Under the pieces are notes generated by a model. It did not search any database and was not told the origin of the DNA. It saw nothing but the letters and a program-made list of their open reading frames with translations. The translations under genes were made by a program, and so were the position numbers. A DNA stretch of 53,906 bases from Lachnospiraceae bacterium (lineage in GTDB: Bacteria > Bacillota > Clostridia > Lachnospirales > Lachnospiraceae): the NCBI GenBank assembly GCA_017465095.1, contig JAFTWX010000056.1:1-53906 (forward strand), given 5' to 3'. This document shows, one piece after another, positions 7,970 to 17,738 of the stretch (position 1 is its first letter; each line of letters opens with the position of its first letter).

Positions 7970-9259
7970 CTATTCAAATCTTACTTTAATGGAGTTTTCG
8001 TGCGCCGTCAAGCCTTCCTTACGGGCAAAAAGCTCGATATCTTTGTGCACCGCTTCCAGCGCCTCCCGCGAGTAGGAAATGATGCTTGATTTCTTAATAT
8101 AATCGTCTACGGAAAGCGGCGAGAAGAACTTCGCTGTTCCGTTTGTCGGAAGCACATGATTCGGTCCGGCAAAATAATCGCCCAAAGGCTCGGAAGAATA
8201 ATTTCCGAGGAACATAGCACCGGCATGACGGATTTTCGTCATCGTCTCATAAGGGTTTGCTGTCAGGATTTCCATATGCTCCGATGCAATTTCATTCGCC
8301 GCGTCAATAGCATCATCCATAGAGTCTGCAACAAGAATATATCCGTAGTTTTCCAAACTCTTTTCGATAATCTCTTTTCTGGACAGCTGCGCGGTAAATA
8401 CATCCACTTCCTTCGATACTTCCTCGGCAAGCTTGCTGCTGGTCGTAATCAGAATAGAGGAAGCAAGTTCATCGTGTTCCGCCTGAGAAAGAAGGTCTGC
8501 AGCCACATAGCGCGGATTTGCCGTCTCGTCGGCGAGAACAAGAATTTCGCTCGGTCCGGCAATAGAATCGATGCTGACATATCCGTACACGGCTTTTTTT
8601 GCCAATGCCACAAATATATTGCCCGGTCCCACAATCTTATCAACCTTCGGAACGGACTGTGTTCCGAAAGCAAGTGCTGCAATGGCCTGCGCACCGCCTG
8701 TTTTATAGATTTCGTCAACACCGGCAATCTTTGCTGCCACTAAAGTCCCCGGATTCACCTTGTTATCCGGTCCTGCAGGTGTTGTCATAACGATTTTGGA
8801 AACGCCTGCCACTTTTGCCGGGATTACTGTCATCAGTGTGGAACTCGGATAAACAGCTTTTCCACCCGGCACATAGACGCCGACACTGTCGAGAGGCGTG
8901 ATTTTCTGTCCGAGAATACTTCCGTCCGGTTTCGTGTCAATCCAGCTGTTTCTCACCTGTTTTTGATGATATTCCGCGATGTTGGCAGCTGCTTTTTTCA
9001 TCACCTCAACAAATTCAGGTTCTATCTGCGAAAAGGCTTCATCAATCTCTGCGTCCGTCACCTTGAAATCATCCGTTCCCACGGTGTTTTTATCAAATTT
9101 ATGTGCAAGTTCAAACAGTGTTTCATCCCCGTTTTTACGCACGTTTTCGATGATTTCCTGCACCGTTTTTTCATACTGGCCGTAATTGTTCGGACTGCGC
9201 TTGAGCAGATCGTTTAATAAACTGTCTTTTGATTCAGCAGTAAGTTTAATTATTTTCAT
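7970..9259 (-). CDS. hisD: Histidinol dehydrogenase
   Basis: The 429-residue zinc enzyme catalyses the last two steps of histidine synthesis, oxidising L-histidinol to histidine with 2 NAD+. Family blocks are clear: DSVGVYVPGGKAVYPSS for substrate and NAD contacts, GPGNIFVALAKKAVYG, DSIAGPSEILVLADE, the Zn and catalytic region SQAEHDELASS, the base-bearing SEHMEI, and the C-terminal AGPNHVLPTNGTA. Length is normal for the family. Its ATG directly follows the hisG stop (TAAATG), so the two are translationally coupled. No frameshift or missing catalytic residue is seen. Confidence 0.97.
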   Translation of the reverse strand: MKIIKLTAESKDSLLNDLLKRSPNNYGQYEKTVQEIIENVRKNGDETLFELAHKFDKNTVGTDDFKVTDAEIDEAFSQIEPEFVEVMKKAAANIAEYHQKQVRNSWIDTKPDGSILGQKITPLDSVGVYVPGGKAVYPSSTLMTVIPAKVAGVSKIVMTTPAGPDNKVNPGTLVAAKIAGVDEIYKTGGAQAIAALAFGTQSVPKVDKIVGPGNIFVALAKKAVYGYVSIDSIAGPSEILVLADETANPRYVAADLLSQAEHDELASSILITTSSKLAEEVSKEVDVFTAQLSRKEIIEKSLENYGYILVADSMDDAIDAANEIASEHMEILTANPYETMTKIRHAGAMFLGNYSSEPLGDYFAGPNHVLPTNGTAKFFSPLSVDDYIKKSSIISYSREALEAVHKDIELFARKEGLTAHENSIKVRFE

Positions 9260-9907
9260 TTATAAAATCTCCTTTATGTCTGCGATCAATTTTTTGATGC
9301 GCTCCGCTTCCATTTTCATGCTCACCTGATTGACAATCATGCGTGCGGACAACGGACAAATCTCTTCCAAAACATCCAGACCGTTTTCGCGAAGTGTGGA
9401 ACCTGTTTCCACAATATCGACGATAACATCGGAAAGACCGACAATCGGTCCCAGTTCTACGGAACCGTTTAATTTGATAATGTCTACCGTCTGCTGTTTT
9501 TTGTTATAGAAATAATCTTTTGCTATGTTCGGGTATTTGCTGGCAACGCGGATCATTTCATGGTGTTTGAGAAGTTCTTTCGCACTCACCGGTCCGCAAA
9601 CACACATACGACATTTGCCGAAGCCCAAATCCAGCACCTCGTAAGCACGTCTCTGCTCTTCCAAAAGCGTGTCTTTTCCGACAACACCGATGTCAGCAGC
9701 CCCGTATTCCACATAGGTAGGCACATCCGGTCCTTTTGCAAGGAAAAATTTTAATTTATGTTCTTCGTTGACAAAAATCAGCTTTCTGGAATCTTTGTCT
9801 TTCATCTCTTCGCAGGTGATTCCGATCTGTTCAAAAAGTTCCAGCGTTTTTTTTGCAAGTCTGCCCTTTCCGAGAGCAAACGTCAGATAGCGCATATCTT
9901 CACTCAT
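9260..9907 (-). CDS. hisG: ATP phosphoribosyltransferase, short-form catalytic subunit
   Basis: HisG condenses ATP with PRPP in the first, feedback-controlled step of histidine synthesis. The 215-residue length shows the short HisG_S form, which lacks the C-terminal allosteric domain and must assemble with HisZ, encoded immediately upstream. Typical motifs are [15 protein letters not shown] at the N-terminus, [14 protein letters not shown], and the PRPP loop [14 protein letters not shown]. The start ATG directly abuts the hisZ stop (TAAATG), a spacing that should give matched amounts of the two hetero-octamer subunits. An alternative ATG four codons in (MRYLTF) is possible. Confidence 0.96.
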   Translation of the reverse strand: MSEDMRYLTFALGKGRLAKKTLELFEQIGITCEEMKDKDSRKLIFVNEEHKLKFFLAKGPDVPTYVEYGAADIGVVGKDTLLEEQRRAYEVLDLGFGKCRMCVCGPVSAKELLKHHEMIRVASKYPNIAKDYFYNKKQQTVDIIKLNGSVELGPIVGLSDVIVDIVETGSTLRENGLDVLEEICPLSARMIVNQVSMKMEAERIKKLIADIKEIL

Positions 9908-11191
9908 TTATTCTTCCCTCCTCAAAAAAGCCTTGAAATCATAATTGTCCACAGGAAGCTCATCGCCGCTGTCATCCGCCAAATCATAGACAAGCACTTT
10001 TTCATCCGATGTCAGGCGGTACAAACGAGAAACCATGTTGTTATATCCGTAGCGGACATAATCTTTTATGGTTTTTTCCTCACCAAAAGCGACACATTCC
10101 ACAGAATATCCAAGCTCTCTTCTGCGATCCGCAAGTTTTACCGCATCTTTGTACATGGACTTGTCGTACAAAATGTATTCGATGTACGGTTCACACTGCG
10201 GTGCAAGTTTCTGGCTGTTCAAAGCGACCATCAAATCATCCAAAAGAATCATAAATCCGATGGCAGGAGCATTTTTTCCGAAGTACGAAAGAAGCTTGTC
10301 GTATCTACCGCCTTTTAAAATGGCATCGCCGACACCGTAGGTATATGCCTTAAAAATAATACCGGTATAATAGTTGTATTTGCTCACCATTCCGAGATCG
10401 AAAGAAACATATTTCTCATCCCCGAAATCCTTGAGCGTTTCATAGAGCTTTTTCAGGCGTTTTACGGCCTTTAAACTTTTCTCGTTTGAAACGAGGCTTT
10501 GCGCCTCATCCAGACATTCATAGGAACCGAAAAGCTCTGTTACCTTCAAAAAGGCCTCCGCTTTTTTCTTGTCAATTCCCTCGTTTGTGATGTATTCTTC
10601 CACGCCGAAATAATTTTTGTTTGAAATCAGTTCGCGCACCTGGCTTTCCATCTCTTCGGAAAGACCTGCCTCACTGCATAATCCCTTGAAAAATTCGATT
10701 TCACCGATACTGATTTGAAACTCTTTTAAACCGCTTTTCTTCAGCGCTTTCACGGCAAGGTGAATCAGTTCTGCGTCCGCACAGGAACTGTCATCCCCGA
10801 TTAATTCCACACCTGTCTGCGTCACTTCTTTTAATTTACCCTGCAATTCCGAAGTGTTGGTAAAGGTATTTCCGCAATAGGAAAAACGTACCGGAATATC
10901 CTCTTCCAAATAATATTTGGCCGCACATCGTGCCATAGACGGCGTAAAATCCGGTCGAAGAACCAAGGTGTTTCCCTCTTTGTCAAAAAACTTGTAAAGT
11001 TCGTTGCTTTTAGTTGTGCCGATTTCTTTGCTGAACACATCAAAAAATTCAAAAACCGGTGTCTGAATTTCTTTATATCCGAAAGAATCAAAGGCGTTCA
11101 TCAAATTTGTCTGCACTATGTTTTTCTTTCTCAGTTCGTTTCCGTAGATGTCGCGGACACCTTCCGGTGTATGTATCAGTCTTGTATCCAT
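9908..11191 (-). CDS. hisZ: ATP phosphoribosyltransferase regulatory subunit
   Basis: HisZ is a histidyl-tRNA synthetase paralogue of 427 residues that completes short-form HisG and senses histidine. Class II synthetase-like motifs are present: TPEGVRDIYGNELRKK, the motif-2 region LRPDFTPSMARCAAKYY followed by RFSYCGNTF, and the motif-3-like LKGGRYDKLLSYFGK. The usual HisRS histidine box is modified and no anticodon-binding domain is evident, which separates it from true HisS. It is the first gene of the his operon (hisZ-hisG-hisD-hisB-hisIE), behind a consensus promoter. The other his genes (A, F, H, C) are not in the window. Confidence 0.94.
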   Translation of the reverse strand: MDTRLIHTPEGVRDIYGNELRKKNIVQTNLMNAFDSFGYKEIQTPVFEFFDVFSKEIGTTKSNELYKFFDKEGNTLVLRPDFTPSMARCAAKYYLEEDIPVRFSYCGNTFTNTSELQGKLKEVTQTGVELIGDDSSCADAELIHLAVKALKKSGLKEFQISIGEIEFFKGLCSEAGLSEEMESQVRELISNKNYFGVEEYITNEGIDKKKAEAFLKVTELFGSYECLDEAQSLVSNEKSLKAVKRLKKLYETLKDFGDEKYVSFDLGMVSKYNYYTGIIFKAYTYGVGDAILKGGRYDKLLSYFGKNAPAIGFMILLDDLMVALNSQKLAPQCEPYIEYILYDKSMYKDAVKLADRRRELGYSVECVAFGEEKTIKDYVRYGYNNMVSRLYRLTSDEKVLVYDLADDSGDELPVDNYDFKAFLRREE

Positions 11192-11228
11192 TTATTTCGT
11201 CTCCTTTTTACTTTAGTGCGACAGCGTG

Positions 11229-11258
11229 CTAATTCGCTACCACATCAAACTATCGCTA
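11229..11258 (-). promoter_or_regulatory. Paired TAGCGA repeats in the his leader (possible operator)
   Basis: Just downstream of the his -10 box the minus strand carries TAGCGA at 11258-11253 and again at 11239-11234, 19 bases apart. The extended forms are TAGCGATAG and TAGCGAATTAG. Placement on the initially transcribed region suits a repressor site. The leader (about 60 bases) is too short for a T-box. The regulator is unknown. Confidence 0.4.
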
Positions 11259-11286
11259 GTATACATAAATTCAATCCGGTTGTCAA
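11258..11286 (-). promoter_or_regulatory. Sigma-A promoter of the his operon
   Basis: The minus strand reads TTGACA (11286-11281), a 17-bp spacer, then TATACT (11263-11258). hisZ starts about 65 bases after the -10. The TGA within the -35 also ends recU, so promoter and coding sequence overlap. Confidence 0.85.
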
Positions 11287-11825
11287 TCCATACGCTCCCT
11301 CTCAATCAGATCTTTTTGCAACATATCCAGATAAGGGACAAAAACTCCGCTTTTTTTCGGCAGGACATAGCTCATATCCAGCTCATCCATGCGGAAACTT
11401 TTTCGCCCTCCGGCCTGTGCCCTGTCCCAGAATACTTTCAAATGGCGGAACGGCAAATAATACATAAAGTCCTTTTTCGTATAGTGAATCAGAAAAAAGG
11501 CAACGCCGCTTTGCTTTTCAAAATCTTCCATAAAAGCCACCTGATGGGCATGGATGTTTTGCAGGGAAAAGGTTTCCGCTGCAGATTCTTTCGCATCAAA
11601 GCAGACCGGAATTCCCTGAACCGTTCCGATGTAATCGACCGTACTCTTCTGGTCAAAGTAGGCAAGCGTAATATGTCTTGTCTCCTTGTCCATTTTGATC
11701 GGCGTAATCGGAGTCGGCACTTTCTGCATCAACGCAAGACCGTTTTCTCTGTATTTTTCATTGGTTCGATTGACAAGTTCCTCCAGTGCGGAACCGCGAA
11801 GTCCTCTAGAATTCCACGTTGCCAC
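11283..11825 (-). CDS. recU: Holliday junction resolvase RecU
   Basis: RecU cuts Holliday junctions formed by recombination and processed by RuvAB (genes at 39038-40671). The 180-residue protein starts VATWNSRGLRGSALEELV, the hallmark RecU N-terminus. The nuclease core has D64 (VDYIG) followed by D77 and K79 in CFDAKES. The stalk and bridging region ITLAYFDQK is also present. I take the GTG at 11825 because AGGAGG precedes it at proper spacing and family members start near this point. The gene overlaps the end of the upstream pseudouridine synthase gene by 20 bases. In many Firmicutes recU sits beside ponA, so this context differs. Confidence 0.93.
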   Translation of the reverse strand: MATWNSRGLRGSALEELVNRTNEKYRENGLALMQKVPTPITPIKMDKETRHITLAYFDQKSTVDYIGTVQGIPVCFDAKESAAETFSLQNIHAHQVAFMEDFEKQSGVAFFLIHYTKKDFMYYLPFRHLKVFWDRAQAGGRKSFRMDELDMSYVLPKKSGVFVPYLDMLQKDLIERERMD

Positions 11826-12807
11826 GAAACTCCTCCTTTTCGATTCGGGAAAACAATGCCGGTTTTTGCGCAACAAACTGTTTGCGGCTCAAATATGTAA
11901 GCTCTGTTTCCAAATCCGGAAATTCCAGCCGATATGCATGAAGCAGCTGGTGTTTTAATCCGTATTTCCGTCGATATTGTTCATTGATTCCGGGATTTCC
12001 GTATTTATGGTCGCCCAGAATCGGGTGTCCGAGATATGCCAGATGCGAACGAATCTGGTGTGTTTTTCCGGTAATCAGATGCACCTCCAGCAGAGAAACA
12101 GCGTCGCTGCATTTCAGCGGAGTAATCTCGGTTTCGATATAGGATGCACCGTCAAACATTTCCTGACGTACGGTCACTTTGTTTGTCTTTTCATCTTTCT
12201 TTAAATAGCCCTTCAAAAGAATCGGCTTATTGATGCGTCCGGCAACCAGACAGTGATAATATTTTCCGACACTGCGCTCTGCCAACATCGTATTCATAAC
12301 GCGAAGCCCCAAATAAGTCTTTCCGCACAAAATAAGCCCGGATGTATTGCGGTCCAACCGGTTACACACAGACGGTCTGCTGATGGCATCTGTTTTTGCC
12401 TTTGTTTTTTGTAAATAAGCAAGAAACATCTCGTTTACGGAGATATCTTCCGGCTTTGCCTTTTGCGATAACACGGAGACCGGTTTGTTATATAACAAAA
12501 TATGTTCGTCCTCGTATATGATTTGATCCGAATCAAGAACCGGAATATCTGCCATAGGTTTCGCAGGCACATTCTTTCGGCATTCCTCTTTGGAAAACAG
12601 CAAAAATGTGTCGTCCGAGAAGAAGAAACGCAAAACATCACCGGTACCGAGTCGCTCGGTTCCGTCTGCCTTTTTTCCGTTTAACGTGATGTTTTTTTTG
12701 CGGAGCATTTTGTATAAAAAACCGGTTCCTGCATTCGGCAGAAGCTTCTCGCAATATTTAATACATTTTTGTCCGCTCTCAGCTGCGGAAACTGTAAATT
12801 CTTTCAT
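11806..12807 (-). CDS. RluA-family pseudouridine synthase (RluC/D-like)
   Basis: The 333-residue enzyme isomerises uridine to pseudouridine, probably in 23S rRNA. An S4-like RNA-binding domain occupies about residues 10-70 (LYKMLRKKNITLNGKKADG). The catalytic block is NRLDRNTSGLIL with the active-site Asp in RLDR. Later blocks GKYYHCLVAG and GKTHQIRSHLAYLGHPILGD fit the RluA family. The exact target uridine cannot be assigned. It ends 20 bases inside recU and follows the membrane protein gene by 11 bases, so it is part of a compact operon starting upstream. Confidence 0.9.
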   Translation of the reverse strand: MKEFTVSAAESGQKCIKYCEKLLPNAGTGFLYKMLRKKNITLNGKKADGTERLGTGDVLRFFFSDDTFLLFSKEECRKNVPAKPMADIPVLDSDQIIYEDEHILLYNKPVSVLSQKAKPEDISVNEMFLAYLQKTKAKTDAISRPSVCNRLDRNTSGLILCGKTYLGLRVMNTMLAERSVGKYYHCLVAGRINKPILLKGYLKKDEKTNKVTVRQEMFDGASYIETEITPLKCSDAVSLLEVHLITGKTHQIRSHLAYLGHPILGDHKYGNPGINEQYRRKYGLKHQLLHAYRLEFPDLETELTYLSRKQFVAQKPALFSRIEKEEFRGNVEF

Positions 12808-12818
12808 AAAAACCTCTG

Positions 12819-13382
12819 TTACAGGGAAATATCAAATAAAATCTGTAAAACGGCCATATCCTTCTCCCGGTCCGTTTCGGAAAGCTTATTCATACTCTGC
12901 AGACGGTCTGTATAGCTTTCAAGACTGTCAAAAATCTTTACATTGACAGAATATCCCTCTTTCCGGATGCACGTTTCCAGATGTTTTTCCAAATCGCCGA
13001 TTTTCGGATATTTTTTACTTGCATAACCGCACACATTACCGCTCCGGATAACGAGCGACGGAATTTCATATGTCTTTTCATAGGTCGTGAACACATTGTC
13101 ATAAGAATGTGTCAGAGGAGCGACCAAATCCTTAATCTTTTCATAGTCCGTTTCAGAAATCACACTGCTTTTTAAATACATAATCAATGCGACAAGACTC
13201 CTGCTGGCAGGAAGCATTCCGAGCACGGCAACGATGGTAAGCACATTCAGACGTGTTTTTGTCGATACATAACCGGCCACAAACAGCGCTAACGGAATCG
13301 CAAACAACAGAATGGTTTTGATAAGCTCTCTTTTTTTCTTTCGGTCAAAATATCCTTTTTCACCTTTTGTAAGTTTATTCAT
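12819..13382 (-). CDS. Two-span membrane protein, function unknown
   Basis: The 187-residue protein is not assigned to a named family. A basic N-terminus (KGEKGYFDRKKKRELIK) leads into two hydrophobic spans at about 22-40 (TILLFAIPLALFVAGYVS) and 47-68 (LTIVAVLGMLPASRSLVALI). A soluble C-terminal domain of about 110 residues follows. The start ATG has AAAGGA upstream at suitable spacing. It lies between an SDR gene and a pseudouridine synthase gene with gaps of 13 and 11 bases, which supports a real co-transcribed gene. Function is unknown. Confidence 0.8.
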   Translation of the reverse strand: MNKLTKGEKGYFDRKKKRELIKTILLFAIPLALFVAGYVSTKTRLNVLTIVAVLGMLPASRSLVALIMYLKSSVISETDYEKIKDLVAPLTHSYDNVFTTYEKTYEIPSLVIRSGNVCGYASKKYPKIGDLEKHLETCIRKEGYSVNVKIFDSLESYTDRLQSMNKLSETDREKDMAVLQILFDISL

Positions 13383-13395
13383 TTATATGTTCCTT

Positions 13396-14166
13396 TCATG
13401 TCCCGCGACAAAGCTTTCCGTAAATGTAAAGAATAAGCTTTTGCGGTAGGATTTTTACAAGAATGCGGAGCGCATTCATGGACAGTCCGTATACAGACAC
13501 ATCCTTTCCGGAAAAGGTATCCTTCAGCGCTTTCGTTACAACCTTTTCCTTCGGCGCAATAAAGTATTTCTTCAGGGCAAACGGAGATCCTGTCTCTTCC
13601 GCAATGGCAAAAAAGTCTGTCGCAACCGGTCCCGGACAGACCGCTGTCACGGAAATTTTTCGGGAGCGAAGCTCTTCACGAAGAGCCCGGCTGAGAGAAA
13701 GGACATAGGCTTTGCTCGCTGCATAAACAGCAAAATTCGGTTGCGGTAAAATTCCGGCTACCGATGCCACCTGAATCAGATAGCTTCTCTTTGGCATATA
13801 CGGAAGAAGGAGGTATGTCATCCGGGTCAGTGCTCTGCAGTTGAGATCAATCATTCCGATCGAATCCGTTTCTGACACTGCGGTAAACGGTCCTGTTTTT
13901 CCGTATCCGGCACAATTGACCGCAACACGCACCTCCGGCCGGTACTCGTTCAGTGCATTTTTGAACAATTCGTAGGATTCCTCTGCGGATAAATCTGCCG
14001 AAAATATTTTGACCGCACAAGTCAATTCTTCCGCCAGCTGTTCCAGACGGTCTTTTCGCCGCGCAATGAGCCATATCTCGTCGAGGCCGAGACATTTTTT
14101 ATCGATTTGTCTTGCAAATTCTTCTCCCATTCCGGAGGAAGCACCTGTAATCACTGCTATTTTCAT
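13396..14166 (-). CDS. SDR-family NAD(P)-dependent oxidoreductase
   Basis: This classical short-chain dehydrogenase/reductase has 256 residues. The Rossmann cofactor motif TGASSGMG is at 7-14, NCAGYG at 84-89, the catalytic Ser at 135 (VASVAG), and the Tyr148-x3-Lys152 pair in YAASK. The substrate cannot be deduced. The C-terminus has a hydrophobic stretch ([18 protein letters not shown]) that may contact membrane or lipid, as in the DltE-like branch of the family. It overlaps the YgiQ-type gene upstream by 4 bases (ATGA), so the two are translationally coupled. Confidence 0.9.
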   Translation of the reverse strand: MKIAVITGASSGMGEEFARQIDKKCLGLDEIWLIARRKDRLEQLAEELTCAVKIFSADLSAEESYELFKNALNEYRPEVRVAVNCAGYGKTGPFTAVSETDSIGMIDLNCRALTRMTYLLLPYMPKRSYLIQVASVAGILPQPNFAVYAASKAYVLSLSRALREELRSRKISVTAVCPGPVATDFFAIAEETGSPFALKKYFIAPKEKVVTKALKDTFSGKDVSVYGLSMNALRILVKILPQKLILYIYGKLCRGT

Positions 14167-15980
14167 TTCTTACCCTTTTTCCTTATTTTCCTTGGCGGAA
14201 TCAAACATTTTTTGTCAAAGCCAATCAAATCTTCCCTGTGACAAAGGCGCAAAGCTTCTTTGACCAGCTCATAATTCTCCGGATTTTTATACTGAATCAG
14301 CGCGCGCTGCATCGCCTTTTCGTGAGGATTTTTCACCACATATACCGAGGACATGTCCCGCGGATCGATTCCCGTATAGTACATAACCGTAGACATGGTG
14401 GACGGCGTCGGGTAAAAATCCTGTACCTGCTGTGGCATATACCCCAGGTCCCGGATGTATTCCGCAAGTGCCACCGCTTCCTTTAAGGTTGATCCCGGAT
14501 GCGAGGACATCAAATACGGTACCACATACTGATTCATATGAAATTTATCATTTTTTTGTTTGTATTTCTTCAAAAACTGTTCAAATACCGCATTGGACGG
14601 TTTTCCCATACGTCGCAGCACCGTGTCGCAAATATGCTCGGGAGCCACCTTCAACTGTCCGCTGACATGATATTTGATCAGTTCATCAAAAAAAGTATCA
14701 CTTTTATCCGCCAGCAGATAATCAAATCGTATGCCGGAGCGTATAAATACTTTTTTTACCCGCGGAAGCTTGCGGAGTTTACGAAGAAGTGCCACATAAT
14801 CCGAATGGTCCGCCGTCATATTCTGACATGGTTTCGGATACAGACATTGCTTGTTTGGACAGACACCGTGCTTTAACTGTTTCTTACAGGCCGGTCCGCG
14901 GAAATTGGCTGTCGGACCGCCAACATCGTGAATATAGCCTTTAAAATCCTTGTCCTGTGTCATCTGTTGCGCTTCCTTCAGGATGGAATCGTGGCTTCTT
15001 GTCTGTACAATGCGCCCCTGGTGAAATGTCAGGGCACAAAAGCTGCATCCGCCGAAACATCCCCGATTGCTGATCAGTGAAAACTGAATCTCTTTTGTGG
15101 CCGGAACACCGCCGAGTGCATCGTAAGAAGGATGTGCCCGACGTGAATAAGGAAGTGCATAGACGAAATCCATCTCCTCCGTGGTAAGCGGTTCCTGCGG
15201 AGGATTTTGTACCACATACACGCTGTGCGGATACTCTTCCACAAGCATTTTTCCGGTAAACGGATCGGTATTATCCTGCTGGGTTTTAAAGCTTTTGGCA
15301 TAAAGCTTTTTATCTGCTTTCGCCTCCTCATAAGAAGGAAGACGTATCTCATCATAAAAACAATCCTCGGTCCTGGCTTTAAACACCGTTCCCTTTATAA
15401 AGGTAATATCGCTCACCGCAAGCCCGCCTGAGAGCGCATCGGCAATTTCCACAATGGATTTTTCGCCCATACCATAAGAAATAATGTCCGCACCGCTATC
15501 AAGCAATATGGACCGTTTAAACGAATCCGACCAGTAATCATAATGTGCTAATCTGCGCAGACTCGCTTCAATTCCGCCGATGATAATCGGAATATCCTTG
15601 TATGTTCTGCGAATCAGATTTCCGTAAACAACAACCGCATGATCCGGGCGTTTCCCCATAACGCCGCCCGGCGTGTATGCATCGGTCGGGCGTTTCTTTT
15701 TGGACACAAAATAATGGTTCACCATGGAATCCATATTTCCGCCGGAAATCAAAAAGCCGAGCCGCGGTGTCCCAAGCACGGTAATGCTTTTATCATCTTT
15801 CCAGTCCGGCTGGGAAATAATGCCCACCGAATAACCATGCGCTTCAAGCATCCGTGAAATGATGGCCGGCCCGAAGGACGGATGGTCCACGTATGCATCG
15901 CCGATTACATATACAAAATCAAGCTGCTCTATATTCCTTTTTTGCATATCCGCTTTGGATATCGGCAAAAATGTATTCAT
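14163..15980 (-). CDS. YgiQ-family radical SAM protein
   Basis: The 605-residue protein belongs to the conserved but functionally unassigned YgiQ (UPF0313) family. The [4Fe-4S] cysteines are C308, C312 and C315 in [11 protein letters not shown]. The N-terminal domain carries the family blocks [11 protein letters not shown] and [17 protein letters not shown] Cys-rich insert ([15 protein letters not shown]) follows the SAM core, and KVAPEH and PHPGS-like motifs ([11 protein letters not shown]) are present. The C-terminus is strongly basic (RKIRKKGKK). The start has an AGGGA site and overlaps the rRNA pseudouridine synthase stop by 4 bases. Confidence 0.92.
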   Translation of the reverse strand: MNTFLPISKADMQKRNIEQLDFVYVIGDAYVDHPSFGPAIISRMLEAHGYSVGIISQPDWKDDKSITVLGTPRLGFLISGGNMDSMVNHYFVSKKKRPTDAYTPGGVMGKRPDHAVVVYGNLIRRTYKDIPIIIGGIEASLRRLAHYDYWSDSFKRSILLDSGADIISYGMGEKSIVEIADALSGGLAVSDITFIKGTVFKARTEDCFYDEIRLPSYEEAKADKKLYAKSFKTQQDNTDPFTGKMLVEEYPHSVYVVQNPPQEPLTTEEMDFVYALPYSRRAHPSYDALGGVPATKEIQFSLISNRGCFGGCSFCALTFHQGRIVQTRSHDSILKEAQQMTQDKDFKGYIHDVGGPTANFRGPACKKQLKHGVCPNKQCLYPKPCQNMTADHSDYVALLRKLRKLPRVKKVFIRSGIRFDYLLADKSDTFFDELIKYHVSGQLKVAPEHICDTVLRRMGKPSNAVFEQFLKKYKQKNDKFHMNQYVVPYLMSSHPGSTLKEAVALAEYIRDLGYMPQQVQDFYPTPSTMSTVMYYTGIDPRDMSSVYVVKNPHEKAMQRALIQYKNPENYELVKEALRLCHREDLIGFDKKCLIPPRKIRKKGKK

Positions 15981-16699
15981 TCTTTTTCCCTTTCTGTCTG
16001 TACCATTGCAAGCTCCTCTTCCGTCATCGGCCGATAATTTCCCGGAAGCAGTGTCTCATCCAGACAAAGTCCGCCGATGGATAAACGTTTCAGGTAGGTA
16101 ATCGTCACGCCAAGCTTTGCCATCATGCGCTTTACCTGATGATAACGGCCTTCGCTGATGGTCAGCGTTCCGGTTACCCGACGGTTTTTTGTATCGTTTG
16201 ACAGAACAACCAGTTTTGCAGGCTTGGTCTGTTTATCATCTCCGATATCCAGGCCTTCTTCCGCTTTCAAAACCGCCTGTTCCGCCAACACGCCGTCCCC
16301 TTCAAAATAATAGGTCTTGTCCACATGTCTGCGCGGACTTGTCAAAGCGTGGGCAAAAGCACCGTCATCGGTCAGCAAAAGCAGACCTTCTGTATCTTTA
16401 TCCAGTCTTCCGACCGTAAAAAGTCCCTTTCGCTCCTGCGGAGACATCAAATCAAACACTGTTTTGGAATTGTCTTTGTTGGCGCAGACGCAGCCGGCCG
16501 GCTTGTTCATAAGGTAATAGCCCGGTTTTGAGCCGGATACCGGTCTCTCTTTGTGTAAAATGATATCCGTCTCGCTGACCGAAGTGCCCGGATCGGTTAC
16601 CACACATCCGTTGACAGAAACAAACTTCTTGCGGACGGCTGTCTTTACTTCACTTCTTGTTCCGATTCCGGCATCCGCCAAAAACTTGTCCAGACGCAT
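15977..16699 (-). CDS. RsuA/RluB/RluE-family pseudouridine synthase
   Basis: The enzyme has 240 residues and an N-terminal S4 domain ([17 protein letters not shown]). The catalytic motif is [17 protein letters not shown], and the C-terminal block is [14 protein letters not shown]. The sequence fits RsuA, which modifies 16S rRNA, slightly better than RluB, but the target is not certain. The ATG at 16699 is chosen because AGGAGA precedes it; a six-codon upstream extension has no support. It is the first gene of the unit that runs down to recU. No convincing -35 was found in the 64-base gap to the divergent ylbJ-like gene. Confidence 0.9.
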   Translation of the reverse strand: MRLDKFLADAGIGTRSEVKTAVRKKFVSVNGCVVTDPGTSVSETDIILHKERPVSGSKPGYYLMNKPAGCVCANKDNSKTVFDLMSPQERKGLFTVGRLDKDTEGLLLLTDDGAFAHALTSPRRHVDKTYYFEGDGVLAEQAVLKAEEGLDIGDDKQTKPAKLVVLSNDTKNRRVTGTLTISEGRYHQVKRMMAKLGVTITYLKRLSIGGLCLDETLLPGNYRPMTEEELAMVQTEREKE

Positions 16700-16763
16700 A
16701 TCTTTCTCCTTTCGCAAATACTATTTAAGTATACACTATTTCCTGTTTTTTATGGAGAGATTT

Positions 16764-17738
16764 ATGAAAATTTTAGGAAAAAATACAATGTGGATCTGCT
16801 TTCTGCTTTTGCTTGCATTCTGCTTCCTTTTTTATTCCGAAAAAACAACCGAATACGCCTATATCGGTTTAAAAACATGGTTTGACCGGATGATCATCTC
16901 TCTGTTTCCTTTTATGGTGCTGATTAATCTGCTTATCCGGTCCGGTTTGGCAGAGGCTTTTGTAAAACCGTTTTCCTTTTTTCTGAAACCGGTATTCCGC
17001 AACAGTGATGCGGCGATTTTTGTAATACTGTTCGGTTTTCTTGCCGGATTTCCCCTCGGAGCAAAATGTGCGGTTGATTTATACAAGCAGGGAAAACTTT
17101 CCGAAACAAACGCTGAATATCTTCTCTGTTTTTGCAATAATATCGGTCCGGCTTATATGCTTGGTTTTTATATGCAGACCATACATCCGCAAATGAGCAC
17201 AGGTCTTGCAATTGTTTGTTTTTACGTTCTTCCGCTTCTTTACGGAATCCTCCTTCGCTACACGCTGTTTTACAAAAAACTGGACCGGGAATATGCGTCT
17301 GCTTTGCACACATACAACGGCTCCGATATACACAAGAAAAATGTGTTGTATTTTCTTCCCGACGCTGTTTCCGGTGCCCTTGTTCAGATTGCAACGCTGG
17401 GCGGATATATGATTTTGTTTAATGCAGCGCGAATTGTACCTTATGTATTTCTTTCAAAATGTCCGACTTTGTTCATTGCTGCGCAAAGTATTCTTGAAAT
17501 ATCAGGCGGACTGCTGTGCATCAAACAGGCATTGTTGCCCGGTTTCTTTCGGGAAGCAGCTTTTGCTTTTGTTTTCGTTTTCAACGGACTGTGTTGTCAC
17601 TTTCAAACCTTTTCTCTCATGCACGGTCTGCCTTTTTCGAAGCAAAAATATATGCTGCATAAAATCATTTTATGCAGCATAACTGTTTTCACTCTATATT
17701 GTTTTGAAAAATCATATAATATCAAGTGGTTCTTTTGA
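16764..17738 (+). CDS. YlbJ-like nucleoside-recognition (Gate) membrane protein
   Basis: The 324-residue polytopic protein has about eight hydrophobic segments. The Gate-domain signature FGFLAGFPLGAKCAVDLY followed by LLCFCNNIGPAYMLGF resembles YlbJ, a sporulation-related membrane protein. Context supports this: in Bacillus ylbJ lies next to coaD and rsmD, which are within 2 kb here although in opposite orientation. The start ATG at 16764 has GGAGAGATTT upstream; 71 codons of upstream open frame run antisense to the pseudouridine synthase gene and are discarded. The last 27 bases overlap the convergent coiled-coil gene. A 13-bp inverted repeat at 17652-17680 lies within the coding sequence. 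Confidence 0.82.
   Translation: MKILGKNTMWICFLLLLAFCFLFYSEKTTEYAYIGLKTWFDRMIISLFPFMVLINLLIRSGLAEAFVKPFSFFLKPVFRNSDAAIFVILFGFLAGFPLGAKCAVDLYKQGKLSETNAEYLLCFCNNIGPAYMLGFYMQTIHPQMSTGLAIVCFYVLPLLYGILLRYTLFYKKLDREYASALHTYNGSDIHKKNVLYFLPDAVSGALVQIATLGGYMILFNAARIVPYVFLSKCPTLFIAAQSILEISGGLLCIKQALLPGFFREAAFAFVFVFNGLCCHFQTFSLMHGLPFSKQKYMLHKIILCSITVFTLYCFEKSYNIKWFF
17644..17680 (-). terminator. Terminator of the coaD unit inside the ylbJ-like coding sequence
   Basis: ATGCTGCATAAAA (17652-17664) and TTTTATGCAGCAT (17668-17680) form a perfect 13-bp stem with a 3-base loop. On the minus strand it is followed by ATATTTTT, so it can terminate the coiled-coil gene ending at 17712. On the plus strand only AACTGTTTTC follows. 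The same bases encode the end of the convergent protein (YMLHKIILCSI). Confidence 0.8.

Noticed and set aside
11192..11257. T-box or histidine attenuator before hisZ
   Set aside because: The leader is only about 60 bases, with no T-box consensus, His-codon leader peptide or terminator hairpin.
16700..16763. Promoter pair between the pseudouridine synthase and the ylbJ-like gene
   Set aside because: TATACT-like boxes and the repeat ATACT-N5-AGTAT are present, but no -35 at proper distance for sigma-A, and sigma-E spacing does not fit.
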